The notes below the pieces were generated by a model. That model was not told where the DNA came from. It saw nothing but the letters and a program-made list of their open reading frames with translations, and made no database searches. Positions 16,595 to 23,624 of a DNA stretch of 48,859 bases are shown piece by piece. The translations under genes were made by a program, and so were the position numbers. Numbering within the stretch: position 1 is the stretch's first letter; the number at the start of each line of letters is the position of its first letter. Origin of the DNA: a virus; IMG/VR virus record IMGVR_UViG_3300048592_000897, positions 1 to 48,859 of that record; one strand, 5' to 3'.

Positions 16595-16930
16595 ATGACC
16601 AACAACGATCTGAAAGACCTGCTCTACGAAGCGCAAGAACACCTGAACGAGGCCATCCGCCTCCTGGACAACTATGTCCGCGAAACCGGCGACAGCAACG
16701 CCGAAGCCTACATCGTTGATCACCTGAGAATTTATGCCGGCCGCGACCACGGCTTCCTCAGCCGCGACCTCAACATCGACGACTTGCTGGAGCGCGTCGA
16801 CGACCACGAACCCGACGAGGCCGACGACAACAACCTCACCACCGACTGGATCGCCCAGTGCGTCAGCGGCAACATGGCCTGGAGCAACGAACTCCGCCGC
16901 TACGTCGCTATTCCCGATAACGAGGGCTAA
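16595..16930 (+). CDS. Small acidic protein 3
   Basis: 111 residues with roughly 26 acidic against 9 basic residues by my count, including DDLLERVDDHEPDEADDNN. AGGAAG precedes the ATG. It ends just before a terminator at 16954-16980. The high net negative charge makes a DNA-mimic or inhibitor role possible. No family recognised. Confidence 0.72.
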   Translation: MTNNDLKDLLYEAQEHLNEAIRLLDNYVRETGDSNAEAYIVDHLRIYAGRDHGFLSRDLNIDDLLERVDDHEPDEADDNNLTTDWIAQCVSGNMAWSNELRRYVAIPDNEG

Positions 16931-16953
16931 CCCCAAAGTTAGCTCCCACCATC

Positions 16954-16980
16954 GAGCGGCCTGTACTCCAGCCGCTCTTT
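16954..16980 (+). terminator. Terminator after acidic-protein operon
   Basis: GAGCGGC, ten-base loop, GCCGCTC, then TTTCT. It lies between the plus-strand trio and the convergent methyltransferase gene. Confidence 0.75.
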
Positions 16981-16992
16981 CTCGTCCGGCCG

Positions 16993-18303
16993 TCATCCTT
17001 CCACAACCTCCCCCCGAATCTCAAAAGCCCTTAGATACCTGTCTAATGCTACCGCCACGAACGGCGGCGCGATCTCCACTGCCCGGCACTGCCGCCCCAA
17101 ATTCTCGGCCGCCAATATCTGCGACCCGCTGCCGGAGAACGGCTCATAGCACAGTTCCCCCGGCTCCGTATGCTGCCGGATGGGAATCTCGAATAGCGGA
17201 AGCGGCTTCGACGTGGGGTGGTCTGTCGCCTCGAAAGCCGCCTGTGTCGGGAACTCCCACACCGTCCCGATCCACTCATCGACGACCCGACGCGGCTTCT
17301 TCCCCTTCACCCAGCCGAAGAAGCACGGCTCGTGCTGCCACATGTACCACGACCTGGTCAACACCGGCCGGTCTTTAGCCCAGATCAGTTGTTGATGCAC
17401 GAATGCGCCATGCCGTTCCCACACCGCTTCGAGCATGGCCTGCCGGCGAGAGGCGTGCCAGCAATACCATGCCGCGTTCTCGGCGACGGCGTGTTCGACG
17501 GCCGTGGCGATGAAGCGTTCATATAACTCCTCACCTTGGGCCGAGGCGTCCCAGTCTTTATAGGTGGATGACCAATCCTTGTTCATCACCCGCTTCTTCT
17601 TCTCCGGCGCGTTCCACGCCTGCGGATGGTTGGTGCCATCGTAGTCCACCAGGTAGGGGGGATCTGTGGCAAAGAGCGTCGTCCTCTGCCCCTGCATGAG
17701 CCGCTGCACCACGGCCGCGTCCGTGCAGTCGCCGCAGGCCAGCAGGTGGTACTGCCCCTCCACCCGGCTCGGTAGCTTCCATAGTTGCCCTGACACCACA
17801 CCCCACTCGGCCGCCAGCTCCTCCGCCCGGCTGAACTGCGGTTCCGCGTCGCCCGGCTCGCCCGGCCCATTCGCGGCCGACTCCACGCCCGCCGCCCGCA
17901 GCAGCTCCTCCAACTCTCCGTCGGCGAAACCCGTCTCTAAGCCAAGGTCAGGGTCAATACTCTCGACGAGCGCCTGCAGCGTCTCGTAATCCCACGACGA
18001 CAGCTCTGCCAGTCTGTTATCGGCAATCCCGAACGCAACCGCGGTGGTCGGGTCGTCCTCCACGAACACGGCCGCCACGTGCGTCCAGCCCAGGCGCTGC
18101 GCCGCTTGGAACAGCCCGTTGCCGGCCTCCACCTTGTTCCCCTCCGAACGGTTGACCACAATGGGTTTGCGTTGGCCGTACTGCGCCAAGCTGGCCGCGA
18201 TGCGCTCAACAGCGTGGCCCATCCGCGCGTTGGCCGGGTCGAGGTGCAGGTCTGCCACCGGCGTCGCCAGCGGCAGCAGGTCGGCAACGATGTTGTGGAT
18301 CAC
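16993..18303 (-). CDS. ParB-like domain fused to DNA methyltransferase
   Basis: 436 residues. The N-terminus (about 10-110) is a ParB/Sulfiredoxin-type domain with HLDPANARM and RKPIVVNRSEGNKVEAGNG. The rest is an N4/N6 DNA methylase: DPPY at 214-217 precedes the AdoMet motif EPFSGSGS near 387, the beta-class order. Such ParB-methylase fusions are common in phages and probably modify viral DNA against host restriction; target site unknown. The start overlaps the end of the LexA-like gene. Confidence 0.9.
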   Translation of the reverse strand: MIHNIVADLLPLATPVADLHLDPANARMGHAVERIAASLAQYGQRKPIVVNRSEGNKVEAGNGLFQAAQRLGWTHVAAVFVEDDPTTAVAFGIADNRLAELSSWDYETLQALVESIDPDLGLETGFADGELEELLRAAGVESAANGPGEPGDAEPQFSRAEELAAEWGVVSGQLWKLPSRVEGQYHLLACGDCTDAAVVQRLMQGQRTTLFATDPPYLVDYDGTNHPQAWNAPEKKKRVMNKDWSSTYKDWDASAQGEELYERFIATAVEHAVAENAAWYCWHASRRQAMLEAVWERHGAFVHQQLIWAKDRPVLTRSWYMWQHEPCFFGWVKGKKPRRVVDEWIGTVWEFPTQAAFEATDHPTSKPLPLFEIPIRQHTEPGELCYEPFSGSGSQILAAENLGRQCRAVEIAPPFVAVALDRYLRAFEIRGEVVEG

Positions 18304-18650
18304 GTTCCGACTCCCTCAAAAACACCCCACCTTTCCCCCATCTTTCCCCCATCTTTTCTCTCTAATTGCGTCTGCGGTGGCGTCCATGTCGCGCCCGGTA
18401 TTCCAATGCGCCGCGCGTCCCGCGCCCCTGCCCGCGTGATCAGCCCGTGCCGCTCCAGCGCCGCCAGATGCACCAGCACCGTAGACTTCGATGCCACCCC
18501 TACTCCGGCCGCGATCTCCTCCAGCGATGGCGAGTCGCCGCAGTGATCTGTCTTGAACTTGACCACGAACGTCAGCACGTCCAGCGCCCGGCGGCCCGGC
18601 CGCGGGGAATGCAATCTCGCTGAGTCACTCACAACTATCATCTCAGTCAT
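18300..18650 (-). CDS. LexA-like winged-helix DNA-binding protein
   Basis: 116 residues. Residues 20-85 follow the LexA N-terminal winged-helix pattern: RRALDVLTFVV, then SPSLEEIAAGVGVASKSTV (recognition helix), LVHLAALERHGLI and a final basic wing. There is no S24-type autoprotease domain, so it cannot self-cleave. It may regulate the phage through the GAAC-N4-GTTC boxes at 30235 and 37525, which are LexA-box-like. It overlaps both neighbours. Confidence 0.78.
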   Translation of the reverse strand: MTEMIVVSDSARLHSPRPGRRALDVLTFVVKFKTDHCGDSPSLEEIAAGVGVASKSTVLVHLAALERHGLITRAGARDARRIGIPGATWTPPQTQLERKDGGKMGERWGVFEGVGT

Positions 18651-18870
18651 GACCCTTTGCCCTCACAAACACCACGCACGTCTGCTCCCCCTTATTGCAG
18701 CCGCATTGCCCGCTGCACGCCTTGAAGATCACGTACCCCTCCCGGCCGACCACGTGCCCGCTCAACGGGTCATAGACACCCAGCGCCTCGGCCACCTCCA
18801 GCGAGTACGTCCCCGGCTCAATCCCGCTACTGGCCGTCGTCACATCGCCCACAACGTCCGTTGTGCTCAC
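18643..18870 (-). CDS. Small Cys-rich protein, unknown
   Basis: 75 residues starting from GTG 18870, which overlaps the previous stop (GTGA). The C-terminus has a Cys cluster (KACSGQCGCNKGEQTC) that could bind metal. A longer frame from 19260 exists but its N-terminal part is low-complexity and opposes the real gene at 18867-19157. Function unknown. Confidence 0.65.
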   Translation of the reverse strand: MSTTDVVGDVTTASSGIEPGTYSLEVAEALGVYDPLSGHVVGREGYVIFKACSGQCGCNKGEQTCVVFVRAKGHD

Positions 18871-19157
18871 AGCGCGATCTCCAGCTTCTGCCCCTGCGCC
18901 AGCCGCTCCACGACCACCACCACCCCGGCCAGCGCCAACGCCTCCACCACCCTGGCCGGCAGCAGCGGCACCACCCACGCCAACCAGAACGACGCGCACA
19001 CCGGACACCGCACCCCGGCCGCCAAGCTGCTCTCTTCTCCAAACCTCGCTGTGGCCCACGAGCGCCCCCTCTCGAAGACGCCCCCCGGCCCCTCCTTCTG
19101 CGTCAACGCCACGGCCAGAGCATAGACCGCCAACGCCCGCACCCAATAGTTGCTCAT
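18867..19157 (-). CDS. DUF1360-like membrane-associated protein
   Basis: 96 residues. Central CPVCASFWLAW matches the C-x-x-C-x-x-F-W signature of the small DUF1360 phage/bacterial family. Hydrophobic segments lie at about 8-22 and 58-85. Start ATG 19157 is very close to the predicted transcription start (promoter 19164-19192), so its mRNA would have almost no leader. Role unknown. Confidence 0.72.
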   Translation of the reverse strand: MSNYWVRALAVYALAVALTQKEGPGGVFERGRSWATARFGEESSLAAGVRCPVCASFWLAWVVPLLPARVVEALALAGVVVVVERLAQGQKLEIAL

Positions 19158-19163
19158 AAATCC

Positions 19164-19192
19164 AGTGTAAACTATGTTTCATAATGAAACAA
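19164..19192 (-). promoter_or_regulatory. Promoter with palindromic operator in its spacer
   Basis: On the minus strand: TTGTTT (19192-19187), 17-bp spacer, TACACT (19169-19164). The perfect dyad TGTTTCAT-A-ATGAAACA (19175-19191) fills the -35 and spacer, an ideal place for a repressor to block polymerase. Confidence 0.7.
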
Positions 19193-19235
19193 TACCTATA
19201 GACCACCTGTTCGACTATCCTTAACAACAAAAAAA

Positions 19236-19253
19236 GCCGGCCTTGCGGCCGAC
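19236..19253 (-). terminator. Terminator of the 19282-23105 leftward operon
   Basis: On the minus strand: GTCGGCC-GCAA-GGCCGGC followed by TTTTTTTG. GCAA tetraloop with a 7-bp GC stem and seven T's. It separates the long early operon from the promoter at 19164-19192. Confidence 0.88.
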
Positions 19254-19281
19254 CTGTCATACCCCCACGTCTTTACCAAAC

Positions 19282-19815
19282 TTACCAGTGCAGCCAGTCG
19301 GATAAGTCGCGCTCAGTTTCGTTGACGGTGCGGAGTGCGTCGGCGATGAGACGCCAGTCGTTGTTGTCAGGAGCTTCGGCCTCCAAACGGTCGGCCGTGC
19401 TGTAGGCGATGGCGCGGCGCAATTCGCGCCGCTGCTGTTCCAGTTCCTTGATTTTCACTTGCAGGAGGGCGTCGGCTTCGGCCTGCGCGGCCTGCTCCTC
19501 GGCCCAGATGTGCCAGGCGCGGTAGCAAGCCTTCGCCCCTTCGCCAAAGTGCGTTTCCGGCGGCCCTTCCCACCCGGCGAGTTCCCGGTCGATGTTGGCC
19601 TGCTCTTCTTCCATGAGCGACTTTTGCGCCAGCAGCGCGCCCGGCCAGTCGGACGCCGTGCGTCGCTGCTCTTGCCATTCCTGTTCGCGCTGCCGGGCGT
19701 GCTCTTTGCGCGTGCGCTCGCTCCGCTCAAATTCGCGGTCGGCTTCAGCACGGTTGCGGTCACGCTCATCCTCGTAGCGTTCCTTCCAGTATTCAGCAGT
19801 TCCGTAGGTTGTCAT
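19282..19815 (-). CDS. Charged coiled-coil protein, unknown
   Basis: 177 residues, extremely rich in Glu, Arg and Gln. Residues 8-50 (YEDERDRNRAEADREFERSE) and 110-140 are predicted coiled coil. GGAG lies seven bases before the ATG. Last gene of the leftward early operon. The build suggests a scaffold-like or binding protein. No family recognised. Confidence 0.68.
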   Translation of the reverse strand: MTTYGTAEYWKERYEDERDRNRAEADREFERSERTRKEHARQREQEWQEQRRTASDWPGALLAQKSLMEEEQANIDRELAGWEGPPETHFGEGAKACYRAWHIWAEEQAAQAEADALLQVKIKELEQQRRELRRAIAYSTADRLEAEAPDNNDWRLIADALRTVNETERDLSDWLHW

Positions 19816-19868
19816 TGGCTACTCCATTTAAACGCATTCTAGAACATGCGAGCTATGCCGATCAAGGG

Positions 19869-20339
19869 CTACCCTTTGGTCGCCCTTTGATAGACCCGCC
19901 GCGCCTCCATCCGCGCGAACGTCTGCGCCTCCGACCGCGCCGCCCCCCGGCCGAGCGCCCCGGCCCGCTTCTCAGCGTAGGTCTCCAGCGCCGCCAGCAT
20001 GGCCTCATTGCCCGCCGGCGACGGCCGCCACGCCGGGTCGATCTCATTCCGAGCCTGCTCGACCTGCGGCCGATCATCGAACGTCGCCACCAGGAGCACG
20101 GCCGCATCGAAGGCCTCAACCGTCCGCGCCGCCAGCGCCGCCCGCCTCAGATCGTCCTTATCCCTATCCGGCCCGTCGCCCTCCAGCGCCAACTCCCCAG
20201 CCAGATTTCGGATCGTATCCTCGGCCGCATGGTGAATCGCCCACAGGCAATCCGCGTCGACGCCCTGCCTCGCCACGTGCGCCTCCAGCATTTGGAAAGC
20301 CCCTCGAACCTCCTCCAAGCTGAACCCATACTCCTTCAC
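19869..20339 (-). CDS. Early protein built from domains shared with two neighbours
   Basis: 156 residues. The N-terminal 45 residues (LEEVRGAFQMLEAHV, then DCLWAIHHAAEDTIRNL) align with the start of the gene at 21531-21863 (LAQVRGAFMLAQMQA, CVWAIEAAAVDVMRIL). The C-terminal part (NEAMLAALETYAEKRAGALG, ARMEARRVYQRATKG) aligns with the end of the gene at 20336-21178. It therefore combines domains from two neighbouring genes. GTG start overlaps the preceding stop. Function unknown. Confidence 0.72.
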   Translation of the reverse strand: MKEYGFSLEEVRGAFQMLEAHVARQGVDADCLWAIHHAAEDTIRNLAGELALEGDGPDRDKDDLRRAALAARTVEAFDAAVLLVATFDDRPQVEQARNEIDPAWRPSPAGNEAMLAALETYAEKRAGALGRGAARSEAQTFARMEARRVYQRATKG

Positions 20340-21178
20340 TTTCCACCTCCTTTGATCGCCTCGTTGTAGGCGCTCATGGCCTCATGCCGTGCAAATTGCT
20401 TGGCCGCCTTCTCGTCTTCACCGCGCCCTTCGGCCTCCGCCCGCTTGTCGCGGTAGACCTGCAACGCGTTCAACATTGCCGCGTTCGACCGCTCCCCCGG
20501 CTTCCAGCCGATTACAATCGCCTGCCGCACCGCCGTGATCCGCGACACGGCCGTGTACAACCCGTTCCTGAGCACCATGTAGGCCGCGTAATCGAACTCC
20601 GGCTCCGTCTTCGCCGCCAACGCCAGCGCCTGATAGTCCGGCAACGATAGCTTCTCCACCGCCGGCGCCGGCCTGGCCTCGTCGAGCGGTGGTTGTGGTG
20701 GCCGTTGCAGGGCCTGGCCCTGGGCCGGCCATTGCTGCTGTGTCTGCGCCGGAGCCGCCGGCCGCTGGCCCGCCTGTCCCCCCAGTGCTTCCCGCGCCGC
20801 CTTCGACAGCCGCAACACCTCCCCAAAGCGGCGCTCCTTGCCCATCTGAGTGTCCTTGCCATCGAACGTGCAAATCTCAAATGCCGGACACTCGTGGTAG
20901 ATGCCCTTCCGCCTGGCCTGCTCCTTCGACGGATTCGCCTCCGTGTCCCCCGCGTCCACCCCGTCCACCGGGATGAAAGCCGGCAGCTTCTTCAGGTCGC
21001 GGTCATAGACCCGCACCACCTTCTCCTTCAGATGGTCGGCCGCCGGATAGAGGATCACGAACACGTCGCCGTTCGACGTCTGCCCATAGACGAATCCCCC
21101 GATCCACCACAGATGCCCCGCCCCCTTCATCTGCGAGCGCAGCATCTTCGCCACCTGCTCCAACGTATCTTGGTTCAT
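20336..21178 (-). CDS. Early protein, unknown, with repeated C-terminal domain
   Basis: 280 residues. N-terminal alpha/beta part (HLWWIGGFVYGQTSNGDVFV), a middle Pro/Gln-rich linker near 135-175, and a C-terminal helical domain from about 180, shared with the gene at 19869-20339. ATG at 21178 overlaps the previous stop. HECPAFEICTFDGKD near residue 96 contains two Cys, but no complete metal site is evident. Function unknown. Confidence 0.7.
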   Translation of the reverse strand: MNQDTLEQVAKMLRSQMKGAGHLWWIGGFVYGQTSNGDVFVILYPAADHLKEKVVRVYDRDLKKLPAFIPVDGVDAGDTEANPSKEQARRKGIYHECPAFEICTFDGKDTQMGKERRFGEVLRLSKAAREALGGQAGQRPAAPAQTQQQWPAQGQALQRPPQPPLDEARPAPAVEKLSLPDYQALALAAKTEPEFDYAAYMVLRNGLYTAVSRITAVRQAIVIGWKPGERSNAAMLNALQVYRDKRAEAEGRGEDEKAAKQFARHEAMSAYNEAIKGGGK

Positions 21179-21408
21179 CACTCCACCTCCGGCGGCTCGT
21201 CATCGACCGCCTCGCGCTCAATCTCCAACTCGTCCTCATCGCCCCACCACACCTCACACTGCGGGCAAACCAGCCGGCCGTCGCTCATCACGTCGACCAC
21301 GCGCCCGCAATAAGGGCACCGCGGCCCCTCCGGCTCATCCCGCTCCGACCAGGCGCAGTCGGCCGCATCCCGGTCGAACCGCCCCCCGAACAGACTGAAC
21401 GCGCTCAT
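21178..21408 (-). CDS. Small zinc-ribbon protein
   Basis: 76 residues from ATG 21408 (GGGAAG upstream; overlaps the preceding mini-gene stop as ATGA). C-P-Y-C-G ... C-P-Q-C (CPYCGRVVDVMSDGRLVCPQ) forms a zinc ribbon, followed by a very acidic tail. Similar ribbons occur in the gene at 21531-21863. Probably a nucleic-acid or protein-binding adaptor. Confidence 0.72.
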   Translation of the reverse strand: MSAFSLFGGRFDRDAADCAWSERDEPEGPRCPYCGRVVDVMSDGRLVCPQCEVWWGDEDELEIEREAVDDEPPEVE

Positions 21409-21518
21409 CGCTTCCCATCCCTCGGCCCGCTCGGCCGAAACTGAAACCACAGGCACACTGCCACCACGAACAGCAGCAGCGCCATCCATACGATCTTCTC
21501 AAATGTCATCGGGTTCAT
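21405..21518 (-). CDS. 37-residue single-span membrane protein
   Basis: Short frame, ATG 21518 with GGGGAGG upstream. After MNPMTFEKI comes one hydrophobic segment of about 16 residues (VWMALLLFVVAVCLWF), then a basic tail ending DGKR. Its stop overlaps the next start (ATGA). The tight coupling and clear membrane segment argue it is real. Confidence 0.68.
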   Translation of the reverse strand: MNPMTFEKIVWMALLLFVVAVCLWFQFRPSGPRDGKR

Positions 21519-21530
21519 GCCTCGCCTCCC

Positions 21531-21863
21531 CTAAAACGGCAACACCGCCGCGTCCACGGCCGCGTCGCCAAAGGCCTCGTAGCACTTCGGGCACGCGAAC
21601 CGGGTGCGCCGAATCTCCGCCAAGGTCTGACCGCAGGCCGGGCACATCGCCCCCTCGTCCCGCGACTCCGTCTTGGTCTCCTGGCCGTCGCCGTCCGCGT
21701 CCGGGTCCAGGATCCGCATCACGTCTACCGCCGCGGCCTCAATCGCCCACACGCAAGCCGCGCCCTCGGCGTCATCCTCCGCCCTCGCCCTGGCCTGCAT
21801 CTGGGCCAACATAAATGCCCCCCGCACCTGCGCCAGCGTCACCATCGTCGTCTCAGCGTTCAT
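21531..21863 (-). CDS. Zinc-ribbon protein with shared N-terminal domain
   Basis: 110 residues. The helical N-terminal domain (LAQVRGAFMLAQMQA ... CVWAIEAAAVDVMRIL) is also present at the start of the gene at 19869-20339. The C-terminal zinc ribbon has C-P-A-C-G and C-P-K-C pairs. GGAGG is six bases before ATG 21863; ATG 21866 is an alternative. Function unknown. Confidence 0.72.
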   Translation of the reverse strand: MNAETTMVTLAQVRGAFMLAQMQARARAEDDAEGAACVWAIEAAAVDVMRILDPDADGDGQETKTESRDEGAMCPACGQTLAEIRRTRFACPKCYEAFGDAAVDAAVLPF

Positions 21864-22087
21864 CATTTGCCTCCATTATTTGGCCGCGCCCGCCGCGGCC
21901 CGTGCCTCAACCACCCCTTCCAGGAGAAGGGATGCGTGTCGACAAGCTGCTCGTACCACTGCCACTCCGCCTCGCTCACCAGCCCGCGCCGGTAAGCCTC
22001 CCGCCACACCCCATGCGCCTTCAAGTGCATCTTCGGCAGCGTCAGCGGGTGCCGATAGTCCACGCCCGGCATCGGGAATCTGGCCAT
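21863..22087 (-). CDS. Small basic/aromatic protein, unknown
   Basis: 74 residues from ATG 22087, which overlaps the upstream stop (TGATG). Rich in Trp and His with LPKMHLKAHGVWREAYRRG and EAEWQWYEQLVDTHPFSWKG. A longer frame to 22177 is Gly/Ala low-complexity and out of register with the coding neighbour, so it was not used. No family recognised. Confidence 0.6.
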   Translation of the reverse strand: MARFPMPGVDYRHPLTLPKMHLKAHGVWREAYRRGLVSEAEWQWYEQLVDTHPFSWKGWLRHGPRRARPNNGGK

Positions 22088-22839
22088 CACTCCCCTCCCC
22101 GCGGCGCGATCCCCGCCCGCCGCGCGATCTCCGCCGGCAGCAACCGCTCGCCCCGGCTCATCGCCGTCAGCGCCCACTGCCGCGCCGCCTCCCCGCTCCG
22201 GGCATACCCCGCCTGCGCCCGCTGCGCCGCGTCGATGACCGCGCCGCTCTCGATGAGACGGCGGTTGGCTGGGGTTACGATCGGCCGCGGCTCCTCCACC
22301 GCCACGGGCAACTCAAACCCGTTGGCCACCAGGTGGCGCGCCATCCGCACCGCCAGCCGGTGCTTGCACCAGCCGCCCCGATGTCGGAAGTCCGCGCACG
22401 TGCAGGTGTCAGCCGCGATGGTGTAGGGGCCGACGTGGGCCGCCTCACCGTCGAGAGCAACCCGGCCGTCGAGCACCAGCCGCGCGGCCGACTCCAGCCG
22501 CCCGGCCAGCTTCGGCATGGAGGCCTTCCCCCGCGCCACCATCTGCGCGACCGCCTCCTCGACCGTCGCCGGCCGGGGCGCTCTCTCTTCACTCGTCGCT
22601 CGTAGCTCGTCACTCGACACTCGGCACACCCGGCTCCAGCCCTCGACCGAATGAACCATCCGCGCCCCGGCCGCCCGCAGCGCCGCCAGCAACGAGAGCA
22701 ACTCCCCGCCGTCCAGCGCCGCGATCCGGCCGTCGGCCAGCTTCGCCGTGTAGCGCATCTCGAATCCCGCCCAGGGCGAGTTAGCGATGCGCTGCCACGT
22801 CGACCGAACTTCGATTACGTCCTTGGTGTTGGGAAGCAT
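22087..22839 (-). CDS. SWIM zinc-finger protein
   Basis: 250 residues from ATG 22839. A C-x-C-x9-C-x-H motif (C146, C148, C158, H160: CTCADFRHRGGWCKH) defines a SWIM domain, which binds nucleic acid or protein in transposases, plant regulators and helicase partners. The N-terminal half is alpha/beta. Residues 74-90 are encoded by a TCGTCGC-type tandem. Role in this phage unknown; neighbours suggest DNA metabolism or regulation. Confidence 0.78.
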   Translation of the reverse strand: MLPNTKDVIEVRSTWQRIANSPWAGFEMRYTAKLADGRIAALDGGELLSLLAALRAAGARMVHSVEGWSRVCRVSSDELRATSEERAPRPATVEEAVAQMVARGKASMPKLAGRLESAARLVLDGRVALDGEAAHVGPYTIAADTCTCADFRHRGGWCKHRLAVRMARHLVANGFELPVAVEEPRPIVTPANRRLIESGAVIDAAQRAQAGYARSGEAARQWALTAMSRGERLLPAEIARRAGIAPRGGE

Positions 22840-22841
22840 GG

Positions 22842-23105
22842 CTACGCCCCCTCGGCCAGCCGCAGCGCCAGAGTATCGCTGTAGGGCATGTAGTACTGGT
22901 AGGCGGCCGTCTTGCGTTCGGCTACCCACAACTGGCGAGAAACCTCAACCACCTGATCGGTCGGCATGGCCCAGTCCGCGTAGTGGCTGCAGCCGTCGAC
23001 CGTGAGCCAGAAGCCCCAGACGATCTCGCGCGTGCCCAGGTAGGGCCGCGGCACGTACAACGTCGTGACCTTGTTGGGGGAGGGGGAATTGGTTAGAATG
23101 GGCAT
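22842..23105 (-). CDS. First gene of leftward early operon, unknown
   Basis: 87 residues from ATG 23105 (AAGGAG seven bases upstream; ATG 23111 lies too close to that site). Alpha/beta sequence with VWGFWLTVDGCSHYADWAMP and YYMPYSDTLALRLAEG. First product of a strong, operator-covered promoter, a usual place for an early regulator or anti-host protein. No family recognised. Confidence 0.65.
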   Translation of the reverse strand: MPILTNSPSPNKVTTLYVPRPYLGTREIVWGFWLTVDGCSHYADWAMPTDQVVEVSRQLWVAERKTAAYQYYMPYSDTLALRLAEGA

Positions 23106-23175
23106 GATCATCTCCTTCGGGAGTTGGTTTCCGAGCCGCCGGTCAGGTTCCTAGGCCACCCCGGCGGCTCTCTGC

Positions 23176-23252
23176 TATGTACCTACAATTATACTCGTAT
23201 GTACCTACTTGTCAATAGGGTATTGACGTGTATGTACCGTCTGTGCTATCCT
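23176..23252. promoter_or_regulatory. Divergent early promoters with phased TATGTACC operators
   Basis: Leftward: TTGACA (23215-23210), 16-bp spacer, TATAAT (23193-23188), perfect consensus hexamers. Rightward: TTGACG (23223-23228), 18-bp spacer, TATCCT (23247-23252). TATGTACCTAC occurs at 23176-23186 and 23198-23208, and TATGTACC again at 23231-23238, spaced 22 and 33 bp (two and three helical turns). They overlap both promoters. Confidence 0.82.
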
Positions 23253-23271
23253 GTTCTCTAGGAGCAGCGCA

Positions 23272-23541
23272 ATGCCACGAAAATACAGCTATGCCTACAA
23301 GGTACGGATTCACGAAGACACTCTGCCAGAGTTGCAGAAACTGTCGGGTAAGCTGGGTTTTACAGTCACGACGCCAGGCCGGTACTTAGGCGACCCATCT
23401 CCAGCTGCACTGCTCGACGTCCTCGCCGCCGCCTACCGCCGCGATCCTCGTGGCACCTACCTGGCGCTACAAGGCTTACTCGACGCCAACGACCTGCTCC
23501 CGGCCCGTGACGACAACGCTCCCGACAATTCGGCCAAATAA
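23272..23541 (+). CDS. Small protein next to phased operators, candidate regulator
   Basis: 89 residues; AGGAG seven bases before the ATG. Basic N-terminus (MPRKYSYAYKVRIHED), then LPELQKLSGKLGF, a Gly/Pro turn and a helical C-terminal half (AALLDVLAAAYRRDP). The start somewhat resembles ribbon-helix-helix proteins with a beta strand before helices, so it could bind the phased TATGTACC sites in its own promoter. That role is inferred from position only. Confidence 0.62.
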   Translation: MPRKYSYAYKVRIHEDTLPELQKLSGKLGFTVTTPGRYLGDPSPAALLDVLAAAYRRDPRGTYLALQGLLDANDLLPARDDNAPDNSAK

Positions 23542-23624
23542 CCGTCTCTCCCGGCCGCCGTTCCAGCGGCCGTTCTTCAACTTGCGGATCCCCATCCGCC
23601 CACAACCCAACCAGGAGGCCCCCA

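Noticed and set aside
16013-16996. 327-residue minus-strand frame opposite the three acidic genes
   Set aside because: Val/Gly/Ala-rich translation without ribosome site; the plus-strand trio has good sites, spacing and a terminator.
18643-19260. 205-residue minus-strand frame
   Set aside because: Its first 130 residues are low-complexity and overlap the better supported DUF1360-like gene; only the last 75 residues from GTG 18870 were kept.
21908-21930. CCCCTTCC-AGG-AGAAGGG dyad as another palindromic repeat copy
   Set aside because: Short, lacks the second GGGAGAGGG and is explained by coding sequence.
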